Source: Pseudonocardia autotrophica
GTDB taxonomy: Bacteria; Actinomycetota; Actinomycetes; Mycobacteriales; Pseudonocardiaceae
NCBI RefSeq assembly: GCF_003945385.1
Contig: NZ_AP018920.1
Location: forward strand, 6,014,001-6,078,000
DNA: 64,000 nucleotides
Direction of reading: 5' to 3'
Part shown: positions 33,400 through 41,804 of the stretch, in pieces
Layout of the letters: the number at the start of each line of letters is the position of its first letter
Numbering within the stretch: the first letter of the stretch is position 1
Translations under genes and position numbers: made by a program
Notes under the pieces: generated by a model
The model's input: only the letters and a program-made list of their open reading frames with translations
What the model was told of the DNA's origin: nothing
The model's database searches: none

Positions 33400-34953
33400 A
33401 TGCGCCTGATCGACCACCTGGACAAGGGCGCGTCGCTCGGCGCGGACGCACCGTGCCTGGTCTGCGACGGCGAGGTCCGCACCTACGGTGAGGTGCGGGA
33501 GCTCGGGGACCGGATCGCCGCCGCCCTCGTCGCCGACGGGGTCGAGCCGGGCGACCGGGTGGCGGTGCTGTCGGCGAACGACCCGACCGCGTTCACCTGC
33601 GTGTTCGGGATCAGCCGCGCGGGCGCGGTGTGGTGCCCGGTCAACCCGCGCAACGAGGCCGCCGAGAACCGTGAGCTGCTCGACCTGTTCGAGTGCTCGG
33701 TGCTGATCTTCCAGGCCTCGTTCGCGCCGCTGGTGGACGCGATCCGGCACGACCTTCCCGGGCTGCGGACGCTGGTCTGCCTCGACGGGGATCCCGGATG
33801 GGCCCTCGGCTGGGAGACCTTCCTGTCCCGCGGGCAGGGGCCGGTCGACCGGGCCTGCCCGGACGACGTGGCGATGATCGTCGGTACCGGGGGCACCACC
33901 GGGCGTCCCAAGGGCGTGGTGCTGACCGGCACGAACATCGAGACGATGACGGCGATCACGCTGATGAGCTACCCGTGGCCTGCGGCCGGCGGGCGGCCGA
34001 CCTATCTGGCGCTCGCGCCGCTCACGCACGCGGCCGGGGTGCTGTGCTTCCCGGTGCTGTGCCGGGGCGGCTCGGTCGTCGTGATGCGCAGTCCGGACGT
34101 CGGCGGCTTCCTCGACCACGTCGAGCAGCACCGGGTCACGCACACCTTCCTGCCGCCGACGCTGATCTACATGGTGCTCGACCATCCCTCGCTCGACGGG
34201 CGGGACCTGTCGTCGCTGCAGTGCTTCTGGTACGGCGCCGCGCCGATGTCGGTGGCCCGCCTGGAGGAGGCGCTCACCCGGATCGGGCCGGTGATGGCCC
34301 AGCTCTTCGGCCAGACCGAGGCGCCGATGATGATCTCGACGATGCCCCCGGAGGATCACTTCGGCACGGACGGGCGACCCGCACGGGACCGGCTGTCGTC
34401 GGCCGGGCGGCCGTCCCCGCTGGTGACCGTCGCCGTGATGGACGACGGCGGCCGGCTGCTCGGGCCGGGTGAGCGCGGCGAGATCGTGGTCCGCGGCTCG
34501 CTGGTCATGCGCGGCTACCACCGCAACCCGGAGGCGACGGCGGAGGCGTCGGCGCACGGCTGGCACCACACCGGCGACATCGGCTACCTCGACGACGACG
34601 GGTTCCTGTTCATCGTCGACCGGGCGAAGGACATGGTGATCACCGGCGGGTTCAACGTGTACTCCTCCGAGGTGGAGCAGGCACTGATGGCCCATCCCGC
34701 GGTCGCCGACTGCGCCGTCGTCGGGCTGCCCGACGACAAGTGGGGCGAGCGGGTCACCGCCGTCCTGCAGCTGCGACCCGGCGCCACGCTGGACGACGCG
34801 GAGCTGACGTCGTTCGTCAAGGCCCGGATCGGCAGCGTCAAGACGCCGAAACAGATCGAGATCTGGCCCGACCTGCCGCGCTCGAAGATCGGCAAGGTCC
34901 TGAAGGCCGAGATCAAGAAGCAGTTCGTCACCCCAAGGAGAACGTCCTCATGA
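33400..34953 (+). CDS. AMP-dependent acyl-CoA synthetase/ligase
   Basis: A 517-residue ANL-superfamily enzyme. Motifs in order: phosphate loop VGTGGTTGRPKGVV near residue 165, the A5 motif FGQTEAPMM near 305, HHTGDIGYLDDDGF near 388, the hinge IVDRAKDMVITGGFNVYSSE near 405, and the catalytic lysine in RSKIGKVLK near 500. It activates a carboxylic acid to its CoA thioester. It starts one base after the SDR stop, and its own stop overlaps the next start by four bases. Confidence 0.92.
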   Translation: MRLIDHLDKGASLGADAPCLVCDGEVRTYGEVRELGDRIAAALVADGVEPGDRVAVLSANDPTAFTCVFGISRAGAVWCPVNPRNEAAENRELLDLFECSVLIFQASFAPLVDAIRHDLPGLRTLVCLDGDPGWALGWETFLSRGQGPVDRACPDDVAMIVGTGGTTGRPKGVVLTGTNIETMTAITLMSYPWPAAGGRPTYLALAPLTHAAGVLCFPVLCRGGSVVVMRSPDVGGFLDHVEQHRVTHTFLPPTLIYMVLDHPSLDGRDLSSLQCFWYGAAPMSVARLEEALTRIGPVMAQLFGQTEAPMMISTMPPEDHFGTDGRPARDRLSSAGRPSPLVTVAVMDDGGRLLGPGERGEIVVRGSLVMRGYHRNPEATAEASAHGWHHTGDIGYLDDDGFLFIVDRAKDMVITGGFNVYSSEVEQALMAHPAVADCAVVGLPDDKWGERVTAVLQLRPGATLDDAELTSFVKARIGSVKTPKQIEIWPDLPRSKIGKVLKAEIKKQFVTPRRTSS

Positions 34954-35942
34954 AGCTCGCGCTCTATCTCCCGAACTTCCGCGAAAAGGTGACGGTCGCC
35001 GAGCTCGAGGAGCTCACCGCGCTCGCCGAGACCCTGGACTTCGACTCGGTCTGGACGCTGGACCGGATCGTGGTGCCGGAGGCCTCGGACCGCCAGGAAC
35101 TGCAGTACTCGTTCGGCATGATCGAGGGCATGCCCAAGGGGCTCCCGGTGAGCTCGCGCGGGCAGTGGCTGCAGGGGATGCCGCTGATCCCGTGGCTGGC
35201 CGCGAAGACCTCGAAGGTCCGGATCGGGATGAGCATCATCGACACCCCGTTCCGGGCGCCAGGTGTGCTCGCCGCCGAGATGGCCACCATCGACCACCTG
35301 TCCGGTGGCCGGCTCAACGTCGGTGTCGGCGCCGGCTGGATGCCCGAGGAGTTCGCCGCGTCCAGCGCGGCGCACATCTTCCCGAAGCGCAACAAGCACG
35401 TGCGCGAGACGATCGAGATCATGCAGGGCATCTGGGGCAACGAGGTGTTCGAGTACCACGGCGAGTTCGCCGACTTCGATCCCTGCGGGTTCGGCGCGAA
35501 GCCGCTGCAGCAGCCCGGCCCGCCGATCTTCTTCAGCGGGCTGAAGGACCCGAAGCGGGCCGCGACCCGGGTCAGCCGCTACAACCTCGCCGGCTGGATC
35601 GGGATCCAGGACTCCCCCGAGGACATCGCCCACTGGCGCGGTGAGATCGGCCGCGAGCTCGCCGAGATCGGCAGCACCCGCACCGTCGACGACCTCGAGA
35701 TCAGCAGCATGCTGTGGACCGTGATCACCGACACCGACGTCGACCAGGCCCCGCAGGGCAAGCTCACCAACCTGCTGGTGGGCAGCGCCGGGCAGATCAC
35801 CGACCGGCTGAAGGCCTACAAGGAGGCCGGGATGACGATGCCGATGTTCTGGCCGCCGTTCGCCGACGTCCCGGTCGCCAAGACGGTCGACGACCTCAAG
35901 CGGATCCGCGAGGAGATCATGCCGAAGGTCGAGGCGGCGTGA
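34950..35942 (+). CDS. LLM-class F420-dependent oxidoreductase
   Basis: A 330-residue luciferase-like TIM-barrel protein. Evidence: MKLALYLPNF at the N-terminus, KVRIGMSIIDTPFRAPGVLA near residue 90, LSGGRLNVGVGAGWMPEEF near 112, which is the characteristic cofactor-binding stretch. F420 rather than FMN is inferred from family membership and from the presence of fbiA/fbiB in this genome region. It is coupled to the acyl-CoA ligase by an ATGA overlap, so it probably acts on the same substrate. Confidence 0.88.
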   Translation: MKLALYLPNFREKVTVAELEELTALAETLDFDSVWTLDRIVVPEASDRQELQYSFGMIEGMPKGLPVSSRGQWLQGMPLIPWLAAKTSKVRIGMSIIDTPFRAPGVLAAEMATIDHLSGGRLNVGVGAGWMPEEFAASSAAHIFPKRNKHVRETIEIMQGIWGNEVFEYHGEFADFDPCGFGAKPLQQPGPPIFFSGLKDPKRAATRVSRYNLAGWIGIQDSPEDIAHWRGEIGRELAEIGSTRTVDDLEISSMLWTVITDTDVDQAPQGKLTNLLVGSAGQITDRLKAYKEAGMTMPMFWPPFADVPVAKTVDDLKRIREEIMPKVEAA

Positions 35943-35947
35943 ACCAC

Positions 35948-35965
35948 CCCCGCTAGCTAGCGGGG
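35948..35965. terminator. 18-base palindrome at converging gene ends
   Basis: CCCCGCTAGCTAGCGGGG is a perfect palindrome. It lies six bases after the LLM gene stop and contains the stop codon of the convergent histidine kinase gene, so it may end transcripts from both sides. Confidence 0.65.
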
Positions 35966-37231
35966 ACCGCTCCGGTCCGCCGCGGGCGCACCGGCCGCGA
36001 CGTCGTCGGTGCGGGCGGCCGGGAGGTAGATCCGGAAGACCGGCGGCCGGGCCCGGTAGAGCTCCAGGCGCCCGCCGTCGGCCTCCACCAGGGTGCGGGC
36101 CAGCGCCAGCCCCAGCCCGGTGGACGACTGCGCGGACACCCCGCGGTCGAACACGTGCGGTATGAGCTCCTCCGGCACCCCCGGCCCGGTGTCGGAGACC
36201 TCGACCTGCAACGCGTTCTCCGCGGCCCGCGCGGTGATCGTCACCTGGCCGTCGCCGTGCTGGACCGAGTTGTCCACCAGCGCGCCGACGGCCTCCCGGA
36301 GCCGGGCGACGGTGACCCGGGCGAGCATGCCCTCCGGTACCCGCAGCCGCAGCGACCGCCCGGCCCGCGACAGCGGCACCCGCCATTCCCGGGCGACCTC
36401 TTCCAGCGCCTCGGCCAGGTCGACCGGCTCGGCGCCCACCGCGCGGGCGGCGCGGGCGGACTCCAGCAGGTCGTCCAGCACACCGGTGAGCCGCTCGGTC
36501 TGCTCCAACGCGGCCAGCGCCTCGCGGCGGGCGTCCGGATCGGGATGGGTGGAGAGCTCGTCGAGCCGCAGCTGCAGCGCGGTGATCCGGCTCCGCAGCT
36601 GGTGCGACACGTCGCCGACCAGCGCGCGCTCGCGTTGCAGCAGCTGGGCCAGCGCGGTCGCCGAGGAGTCGAGCACCTCCGAGACCCGGTCCAGCTCGGC
36701 GATGTCGTAGCGGGCCGGTGAGCGACGGAAGTCCCCGGCGCCGAGCCGCGCGGCACGTGCCGCGAGATCGCGCAGCGGATCGGACAGCCGGCGCGCGGTG
36801 TAGATCGCGACCCCGGTGCCCACCGTCACCGAGAACCCCACCAGCAGCATCACGACCAGGACGACCTGGGTCTGCTGGGCCCGCATGATCGCGGTCGGCT
36901 GGGCGAGGGTGATCGTGCCGCCCGGTCCGAACGGCAGCGACTCGGCGACCGGATCGACCACCTCGCGGACCCCGTACTCGGTCGTCGGCGCGTCCGGGGT
37001 CTCGATGGTGAGCCTGCTGTCGGCCGGGATCGCCAGCTCGATCGCCCCCGGCGGCGGCGTCTCGGTACCGGTGTCCTCCAGGGTCCCGGTCAGCTGTTCG
37101 AGCCGCTGGGTCAGCTCGGCGCGGGTGAAGTCCTCGACCAGCTGCCAGGTCGCCAGCGCCAGCGGACCGCCCAGGAACAGCGCCGTCACCGCGACGGTGA
37201 GCAGCGTCGAGACCAGGATCCGGCGGCGCAC
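35957..37231 (-). CDS. Two-component sensor histidine kinase
   Basis: A 424-residue membrane kinase. Two membrane helices (about residues 5-27 and 122-145) flank an extracytoplasmic sensor. HAMP lies at about 148-200, the phosphoacceptor histidine is in LVGDVSHQLRSRITAL near 205, and the ATPase domain has N-box VGALVDNSVQHGDG near 315, G1 VSDTGPGVPEE near 345 and STGLGLALARTLV near 370. It follows the response regulator gene by three bases. The input signal is unknown. Confidence 0.92.
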   Translation of the reverse strand: MRRRILVSTLLTVAVTALFLGGPLALATWQLVEDFTRAELTQRLEQLTGTLEDTGTETPPPGAIELAIPADSRLTIETPDAPTTEYGVREVVDPVAESLPFGPGGTITLAQPTAIMRAQQTQVVLVVMLLVGFSVTVGTGVAIYTARRLSDPLRDLAARAARLGAGDFRRSPARYDIAELDRVSEVLDSSATALAQLLQRERALVGDVSHQLRSRITALQLRLDELSTHPDPDARREALAALEQTERLTGVLDDLLESARAARAVGAEPVDLAEALEEVAREWRVPLSRAGRSLRLRVPEGMLARVTVARLREAVGALVDNSVQHGDGQVTITARAAENALQVEVSDTGPGVPEELIPHVFDRGVSAQSSTGLGLALARTLVEADGGRLELYRARPPVFRIYLPAARTDDVAAGAPAADRSGPR

Positions 37232-37234
37232 CGG

Positions 37235-37891
37235 TCAGTCCGCGTTGTAGCGGAAGCCGACCCCGCGGACGGTCGCGATGCGCTTCTCGCCGCCGATCTT
37301 GCGGCGCAGCCACGACATGTGCATGTCCAGGGTCTTCGACGACTTCATGTCGGCGTCGCCCCAGACCGCGTGCAGGATCTCCTCCCGGGTGACGACCTGC
37401 CCGGCGTGCGTCATCAGCACCCGCAGCAGCTCGAACTCCTTGTTGGCGAGGGTCACCTCGTCGCCGTCGAGCAGCACCCGGCGCCCGGAGAGCTCCATCC
37501 GCAGCCCGTCGACCTCGACGACGTCCTGGGTGCGGCGGCGCAGCAGCGCGCGCACCCGGGCGAGCAGCTCGGCGAGCCGGAACGGTTTGGAGACGTAGTC
37601 GTCGGCGCCGGCGTCGAGACCGACGACGAAGTCGACCTCGTCGGTGCGCGCGGTGAGCATCAGCACCGGCAGGTCGGGCTGGGCGGTCCGGACCCGCCTG
37701 CACACCTCCAGGCCGTCCATCCCGGGCAGCCCGAGATCGAGCACGAGCAGGTCCGCCGGGTCACGGGTGACCCGCTCCAGCGCACCGAGCCCGTCGGACA
37801 CGACCTCGACGTCGTAGCCCTCCCGCTGCAGCGCGCGGGAGAGCGGCTCGGCGATCGCCGCATCGTCCTCGGCAAGCACCACGGTGGTCAT
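37235..37891 (-). CDS. OmpR/PhoB-family response regulator
   Basis: A 218-residue regulator. The receiver domain (residues 1-115) has the acidic pair AEDD, the phosphorylated aspartate in LLVLDLGLPGMDGLEV near residue 51, and the lysine in ADDYVSKPFRLAEL near 100. The winged-helix DNA-binding domain (about 125-217) ends in RGVGFRYNAD. ATG at 37891 is chosen; an in-frame ATG 12 bases upstream is possible. It forms a two-gene operon with the downstream kinase. Confidence 0.93.
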   Translation of the reverse strand: MTTVVLAEDDAAIAEPLSRALQREGYDVEVVSDGLGALERVTRDPADLLVLDLGLPGMDGLEVCRRVRTAQPDLPVLMLTARTDEVDFVVGLDAGADDYVSKPFRLAELLARVRALLRRRTQDVVEVDGLRMELSGRRVLLDGDEVTLANKEFELLRVLMTHAGQVVTREEILHAVWGDADMKSSKTLDMHMSWLRRKIGGEKRIATVRGVGFRYNAD

Positions 37892-37965
37892 CCTGGCGAG
37901 CATAGGCCCGCCCGCCGGGGACTGGGGCGCGGCGCCGAAGGTGTGGACTGGCATGCTCGCCGAAC

Positions 37966-38784
37966 GTGAGCCCCGCGCCGAACGTGCCCGCCGATCCGCG
38001 TGATCTCGATCTCGCGCTGCGGCTGGCGGATCTCGCCGATGCGATCACCCTGCCCCGGTTCCGGGCGGCCGACCTGCGGGTGACCCGCAAACCGGACCGC
38101 ACACCGGTGACCGACGCCGACACCGCCGCCGAGGACGCGATCCGGGCGGCGCTCGGCCACGAGCGACCGCGGGACGGGATCCTCGGCGAGGAGCGCGGCG
38201 CGAGCGCCGGCGCGCCGACCGGGCGCGGCTGGGTGATCGACCCGATCGACGGGACCAAGAACTTCTCCCGGGGGGTGCCCGCCTGGGCGACGCTGATCGC
38301 CCTGGTGGTCGACGGCGTGCCGGTGGTCGGGGTCGTCAGCGCACCCGCGCTGCACCGCCGCTGGTGGGGCGCGGCCGGGGCCGGGGCGTGGGCGCGGGAC
38401 CTGCCGTCCGGGACGCCGCACCGGATCACGGTGTCCGGGGTGTCGCGGATCGCCGACGCCTACGTCTCCACCACCAACCAGGAGACCTTCCGCGCCGAGC
38501 CCGGCCCGGTCACCCGGGACGGGTGGACGGCGCTCACCGAGACCTGCTGGGAGTCCCGGGCGTTCGGCGACTTCTGGCAGCACTGCCTGGTCGCCGAGGG
38601 CGTGCTGGACGTGGCGGTGGAACCGGCCGCGAACCCGTGGGACCTGGCCGCACCGGCCGCCGTCGTCGCCGAGGCGGGCGGCCGGCTGACCGACCTGGCC
38701 GGGAACCCGACCTACGCCGGCGGGCACGGCCTGACCAGCAACGGACTGTTGCACGACGACGTACTGGGGGTGCTCCGTGGCTGA
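37966..38784 (+). CDS. hisN: Histidinol-phosphatase, inositol monophosphatase family
   Basis: A 272-residue metal-dependent phosphatase. The metal sites are GEERGA near residue 75, WVIDPIDGTKNFSRG near 90 and NPWDLAAPAAVVAEAGG near 222. The length and the KNFSRGVPAW segment fit actinobacterial HisN, which acts on histidinol phosphate rather than inositol phosphate; the substrate call is inference. GTG at 37966 lies 74 bases from the divergent response regulator. It overlaps the MaoC gene by eight bases. Confidence 0.88.
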   Translation: MSPAPNVPADPRDLDLALRLADLADAITLPRFRAADLRVTRKPDRTPVTDADTAAEDAIRAALGHERPRDGILGEERGASAGAPTGRGWVIDPIDGTKNFSRGVPAWATLIALVVDGVPVVGVVSAPALHRRWWGAAGAGAWARDLPSGTPHRITVSGVSRIADAYVSTTNQETFRAEPGPVTRDGWTALTETCWESRAFGDFWQHCLVAEGVLDVAVEPAANPWDLAAPAAVVAEAGGRLTDLAGNPTYAGGHGLTSNGLLHDDVLGVLRG

Positions 38785-39238
38785 GCTGTACTTCGAGGAC
38801 TTCGTCCCGGGATCGGTGTTCGACCTGGGGACGACGGTGGTCGACGAGGCGGAGATGGTCGCCTTCTCCCGCCGGTTCGATCCGCAGCCGTTCCACCTGG
38901 ACCGGGCGGCCGGTGACCGGGTGTTCGGCGGGCTGGCCGCGTCCGGCTGGTTCACCGCGAGCCTGTGGATGCGGGCCTACGTCGATCACCTGCTGAGCCG
39001 GTCGGCGAGCCTGGGCTCCCCGGGCGGCGACGAGATCGCCTGGCCGGCCCCGGTGTTCGCGGGCGACGAGCTGCGCTCGGCGATGGAGGTGCTCGAGGCC
39101 AGGGTGTCCCGCAGCCGGCCGTCGCTGGGGCTGATCACGCTCCTCGGCACGTCGAGGAGGACCAGCGACGAGCGGCTGGTCTACCGGTCCCGGTTCACCG
39201 GGATGGTCGAGGTCAGGAATCCTGCGCCAGCGCCGTGA
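38777..39238 (+). CDS. MaoC-family dehydratase (hotdog fold)
   Basis: A 153-residue single-hotdog protein. Evidence: ELYFEDFVPGSVFDLGTTVV at the N-terminus, the catalytic Asp/His stretch FSRRFDPQPFHLD near residue 33, and GLAASGWFTASLWMR near 57. Such proteins hydrate 2-enoyl-CoA thioesters. It is coupled to hisN by overlap, which is probably positional rather than functional. Its end overlaps the convergent HMG-CoA lyase gene by 26 bases. Confidence 0.88.
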   Translation: MAELYFEDFVPGSVFDLGTTVVDEAEMVAFSRRFDPQPFHLDRAAGDRVFGGLAASGWFTASLWMRAYVDHLLSRSASLGSPGGDEIAWPAPVFAGDELRSAMEVLEARVSRSRPSLGLITLLGTSRRTSDERLVYRSRFTGMVEVRNPAPAP

Positions 39239-40148
39239 CCACCCGCGACGGCGACGGCCTGCCCAGGTGCCCGGCCATCCAGGTGCTGGTGCCGACCAGC
39301 GCGCGCAGGTCGACGCCGTGCGAGATGCCCAGGCCGTCGAGCATCCACACCAGGTCCTCGGTGGCGAGATTGCCGGTCGCCGACCCGGCGTAGGGGCAGC
39401 CGCCCAGGCCGCCGGCGCTGGCGTCCACCGTCGTCACCCCGCGGCGCAGTGCGGCGAGGGTGTTGGCCAGAGCCTGGCCGTAGGTGTCGTGGAAGTGCAC
39501 CGCGATCCGGTCGATGCCGACGCCGCGCGCATCGCAGGCGTCGAGCACCGCACCGACGTGCGCCGGGGTCGCGACGCCGATCGTGTCGCCCAGCGAGAGC
39601 TGGTCGCAGCCCATCTCCATCAGCCGGGCCCCGACGGCGGCCGCCTGGTCCGGATCGACGCCGCCCTCCCACGGGTCGCCGAACACCATCGACACGTAGG
39701 CGCGCACCCGCAGGCCCTCGCGCACGGCGCGGGTGACGGTCGGCTCGAACATCGCGAACTGTTCGTCGAGGGTGCGGTTGAGGTTGCGCTTCGCGAAGGT
39801 CTCGGTGGCCGAGGCGAACACCGCGACGTGGTCGCAGCCCGCCTCGATCGCCCGGTCCAGGCCGCGCTCGTTCGGCGTCAGCACCGGGTAGTCCAGCCCG
39901 TCGCGGCGCTCCAGCCGGGCCAGCAGGTCGGCGGCGTCGGCGAGCTGCGGGACCCATTTCGGGTGCACGAAGCTGGTCGCCTCCAGGGTGCGCAGGCCCG
40001 CGTCGGCGAGGCGGTCCAGGAACTCGGCCTTGACCTCGACCGGGATCACCGCTGACTCGTTCTGCAGGCCGTCACGCGGCCCGACCTCGTAGATCTCGAC
40101 CCGGCCCGGGAGTTCCGGGTCGCGCACCGTCGTCGGCAGGCTGCTCAC
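39213..40148 (-). CDS. mvaB: Hydroxymethylglutaryl-CoA lyase
   Basis: A 311-residue TIM-barrel lyase. Motifs: VEIYEVGPRDGLQNE near residue 15, EATSFVHPKWVPQLADA near 47, the metal-binding HFHDTYGQALANTL near 202, and the loop AGGLGGCPYAGSATGN near 233 that carries the catalytic cysteine. It splits HMG-CoA into acetyl-CoA and acetoacetate in leucine breakdown. The GTG at 40148 overlaps the upstream PH-domain gene by four bases. Confidence 0.93.
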   Translation of the reverse strand: MSSLPTTVRDPELPGRVEIYEVGPRDGLQNESAVIPVEVKAEFLDRLADAGLRTLEATSFVHPKWVPQLADAADLLARLERRDGLDYPVLTPNERGLDRAIEAGCDHVAVFASATETFAKRNLNRTLDEQFAMFEPTVTRAVREGLRVRAYVSMVFGDPWEGGVDPDQAAAVGARLMEMGCDQLSLGDTIGVATPAHVGAVLDACDARGVGIDRIAVHFHDTYGQALANTLAALRRGVTTVDASAGGLGGCPYAGSATGNLATEDLVWMLDGLGISHGVDLRALVGTSTWMAGHLGRPSPSRVVTALAQDS

Positions 40149-40714
40149 GCCCCCATCCTCTCCCGGACCGCGGCGTCCGCATGCCCCCGCAGGGATGTGC
40201 GCTGTGTCTCTCCCGCGGCCGCCCGGCGGGTGCTCTCGATCCGGCCGATCTCGCGGTGCAGCCGGGCCTGCACCCGCTCCACGGCGGGGACGTGGGCGAA
40301 CCTGAGCCGCTCGCCGGCCACGTCGAGCTGCAGGGTGCCGCAGCCCAGCACCCGTTCGAGTGTGCTGCTGCGGACCCGCACCGCGTCGATCCGGTCGATC
40401 GGCACGTCCAGCCCGTTCCGGGTGGTGATCCCCTCCCGGACGATGAACCGCAGGTTCGTCACGGCCAGGTGCGAGCAGCGCCAGCGGACCAGCGGCAGCA
40501 CCGTCGTCCGGGTCACGGCGAGCCCGGCCAGCACGCCGAGCAGCGCCCACGCCCAGGGCGCCCAGGTCTGCAGCCGCACGACCGCCGCGGCGAACCCGGC
40601 CGCGGCGCTCACCAGCAGCAGTGCGCACACCGGGCCGAGACACAACCGCCAGTGCGGCCTGCCGTGCAGCACGACGCGCTCGTCCTCACCGAGCGCGTCG
40701 TCCGGGAACGCCAT
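40145..40714 (-). CDS. PH-domain membrane protein (Rv3278c-like)
   Basis: A 189-residue protein. Two membrane helices (about residues 25-45 and 53-70) are followed by a bacterial pleckstrin-homology-like domain (about 75-155; FIVREGITTRNGLDVPIDRI). Proteins of this kind are of unknown function, probably membrane-associated scaffolds. It is conserved next to birA (Rv3278c/Rv3279c). The downstream HMG-CoA lyase start overlaps its stop. Confidence 0.85.
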   Translation of the reverse strand: MAFPDDALGEDERVVLHGRPHWRLCLGPVCALLLVSAAAGFAAAVVRLQTWAPWAWALLGVLAGLAVTRTTVLPLVRWRCSHLAVTNLRFIVREGITTRNGLDVPIDRIDAVRVRSSTLERVLGCGTLQLDVAGERLRFAHVPAVERVQARLHREIGRIESTRRAAAGETQRTSLRGHADAAVRERMGA

Positions 40715-40809
40715 GCACCCAGGCTAGGACGCCACGCGCCGGCAGCGGGTCCGACGCGCGGCACGAAGAGCCAGGTCAGCGCTCCGGGTGATCGGCTCGG
40801 GAAGATCCG

Positions 40810-41667
40810 CTACGGGTGATCGGCGGGGCGCAGGTGCACGACGTCGCCTGCCGCCACCGCGACCCGCTCGCCGCCGTCGGGGTGCACGAGCAGCCTGCCC
40901 TGCGGGTCGACGTCCTCGGCCATCCCGACGAGGTGGTCGCCGCCGGGGCGCTCCACCCGGACCCGGGAGCCGAGGCTGGCGCAGCGGGACCGGTAGTCCG
41001 ACCGGAGCCCGCAGGCGTCGGCGTCGCCGCCGGCGTCGCGCCACTCGGCTTCACGCAGGTACAGGTGCCCGAGCAGTGCGACGACGACCTCGGCGCGGGT
41101 CGCGGTCAGCCCGTGCGCGGCCAGCGAGGTGGCCCCCCACGGCAGCTCGTGTGCCGGGGTGGCGACGTTCAGCCCGATGCCCAGCACGACGCCCGGACCG
41201 CCGCCGGACACCGCCGTCATCTCGGCCAGGATCCCGGCCGCCTTGCCCCGGGACGGGCCGACGAGCAGGTCGTTCGGCCACTTCATCGCGGCGGGGACGT
41301 CCGGCGCCACCTCGGCGATCGCGTCCACCAGTGCCACCCCGGCCAGCATCGGCAGCCAGCCCAGCCGGTCCGCGGGGACCCCCTCGGGGCGCCACAGCAC
41401 CGACATCGTCACCGTCGCACCGGGCCGCGAGATCCAGGTGCGGTCCAGCCGGCCGCGACCACGGACCTGCTCCTCGGCGATCAGCACCGACCGGTCCGGC
41501 GCGCCCCGACCGGCCTCGGCGAGCAGGTCGGCGTTGGTGGATCCGGTCGAGGCGACCACCTCGAGGGCCGTCCAGCCGCCCGCCGGGCGCAGCACGGCCG
41601 TGCGCAGGGCGTACACGTCCAGCGGTTCGTCAGCACCCTCGTCAGGGTTCGTCCCGGTCGTCATCAC
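40810..41667 (-). CDS. birA: Biotin--[acetyl-CoA-carboxylase] ligase
   Basis: A 285-residue monofunctional (class I) ligase without the DNA-binding domain. Marks: STGSTNADLLAE near residue 40, the biotin loop QVRGRGRLDRTWIS near 67, the KWPNDLLVG motif near 128 and GIGLNV near 165. It attaches biotin to AccA3, encoded 10 kb downstream. It begins at GTG 41667 (with ATG next) and is divergent from accD5 across 137 bases, as in M. tuberculosis. Confidence 0.95.
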   Translation of the reverse strand: MMTTGTNPDEGADEPLDVYALRTAVLRPAGGWTALEVVASTGSTNADLLAEAGRGAPDRSVLIAEEQVRGRGRLDRTWISRPGATVTMSVLWRPEGVPADRLGWLPMLAGVALVDAIAEVAPDVPAAMKWPNDLLVGPSRGKAAGILAEMTAVSGGGPGVVLGIGLNVATPAHELPWGATSLAAHGLTATRAEVVVALLGHLYLREAEWRDAGGDADACGLRSDYRSRCASLGSRVRVERPGGDHLVGMAEDVDPQGRLLVHPDGGERVAVAAGDVVHLRPADHP

Positions 41668-41804
41668 CGGGGACGGTAACGGGCGAAAAGGAACACGGTG
41701 GCCCTCGGCAGGACCCGGATCGATAACGCTCTCGACACGACCGGGTGTGCTGCGGCGGACATCACGCCGGTCGGCGCGGGGACACCGGGTTAGGCTCCCG
41801 ACTC

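Noticed and set aside
34584-37231. Minus-strand 1039-codon frame
   Set aside because: It has no recognisable domain and is antisense to the LLM oxidoreductase and out of frame with the kinase.
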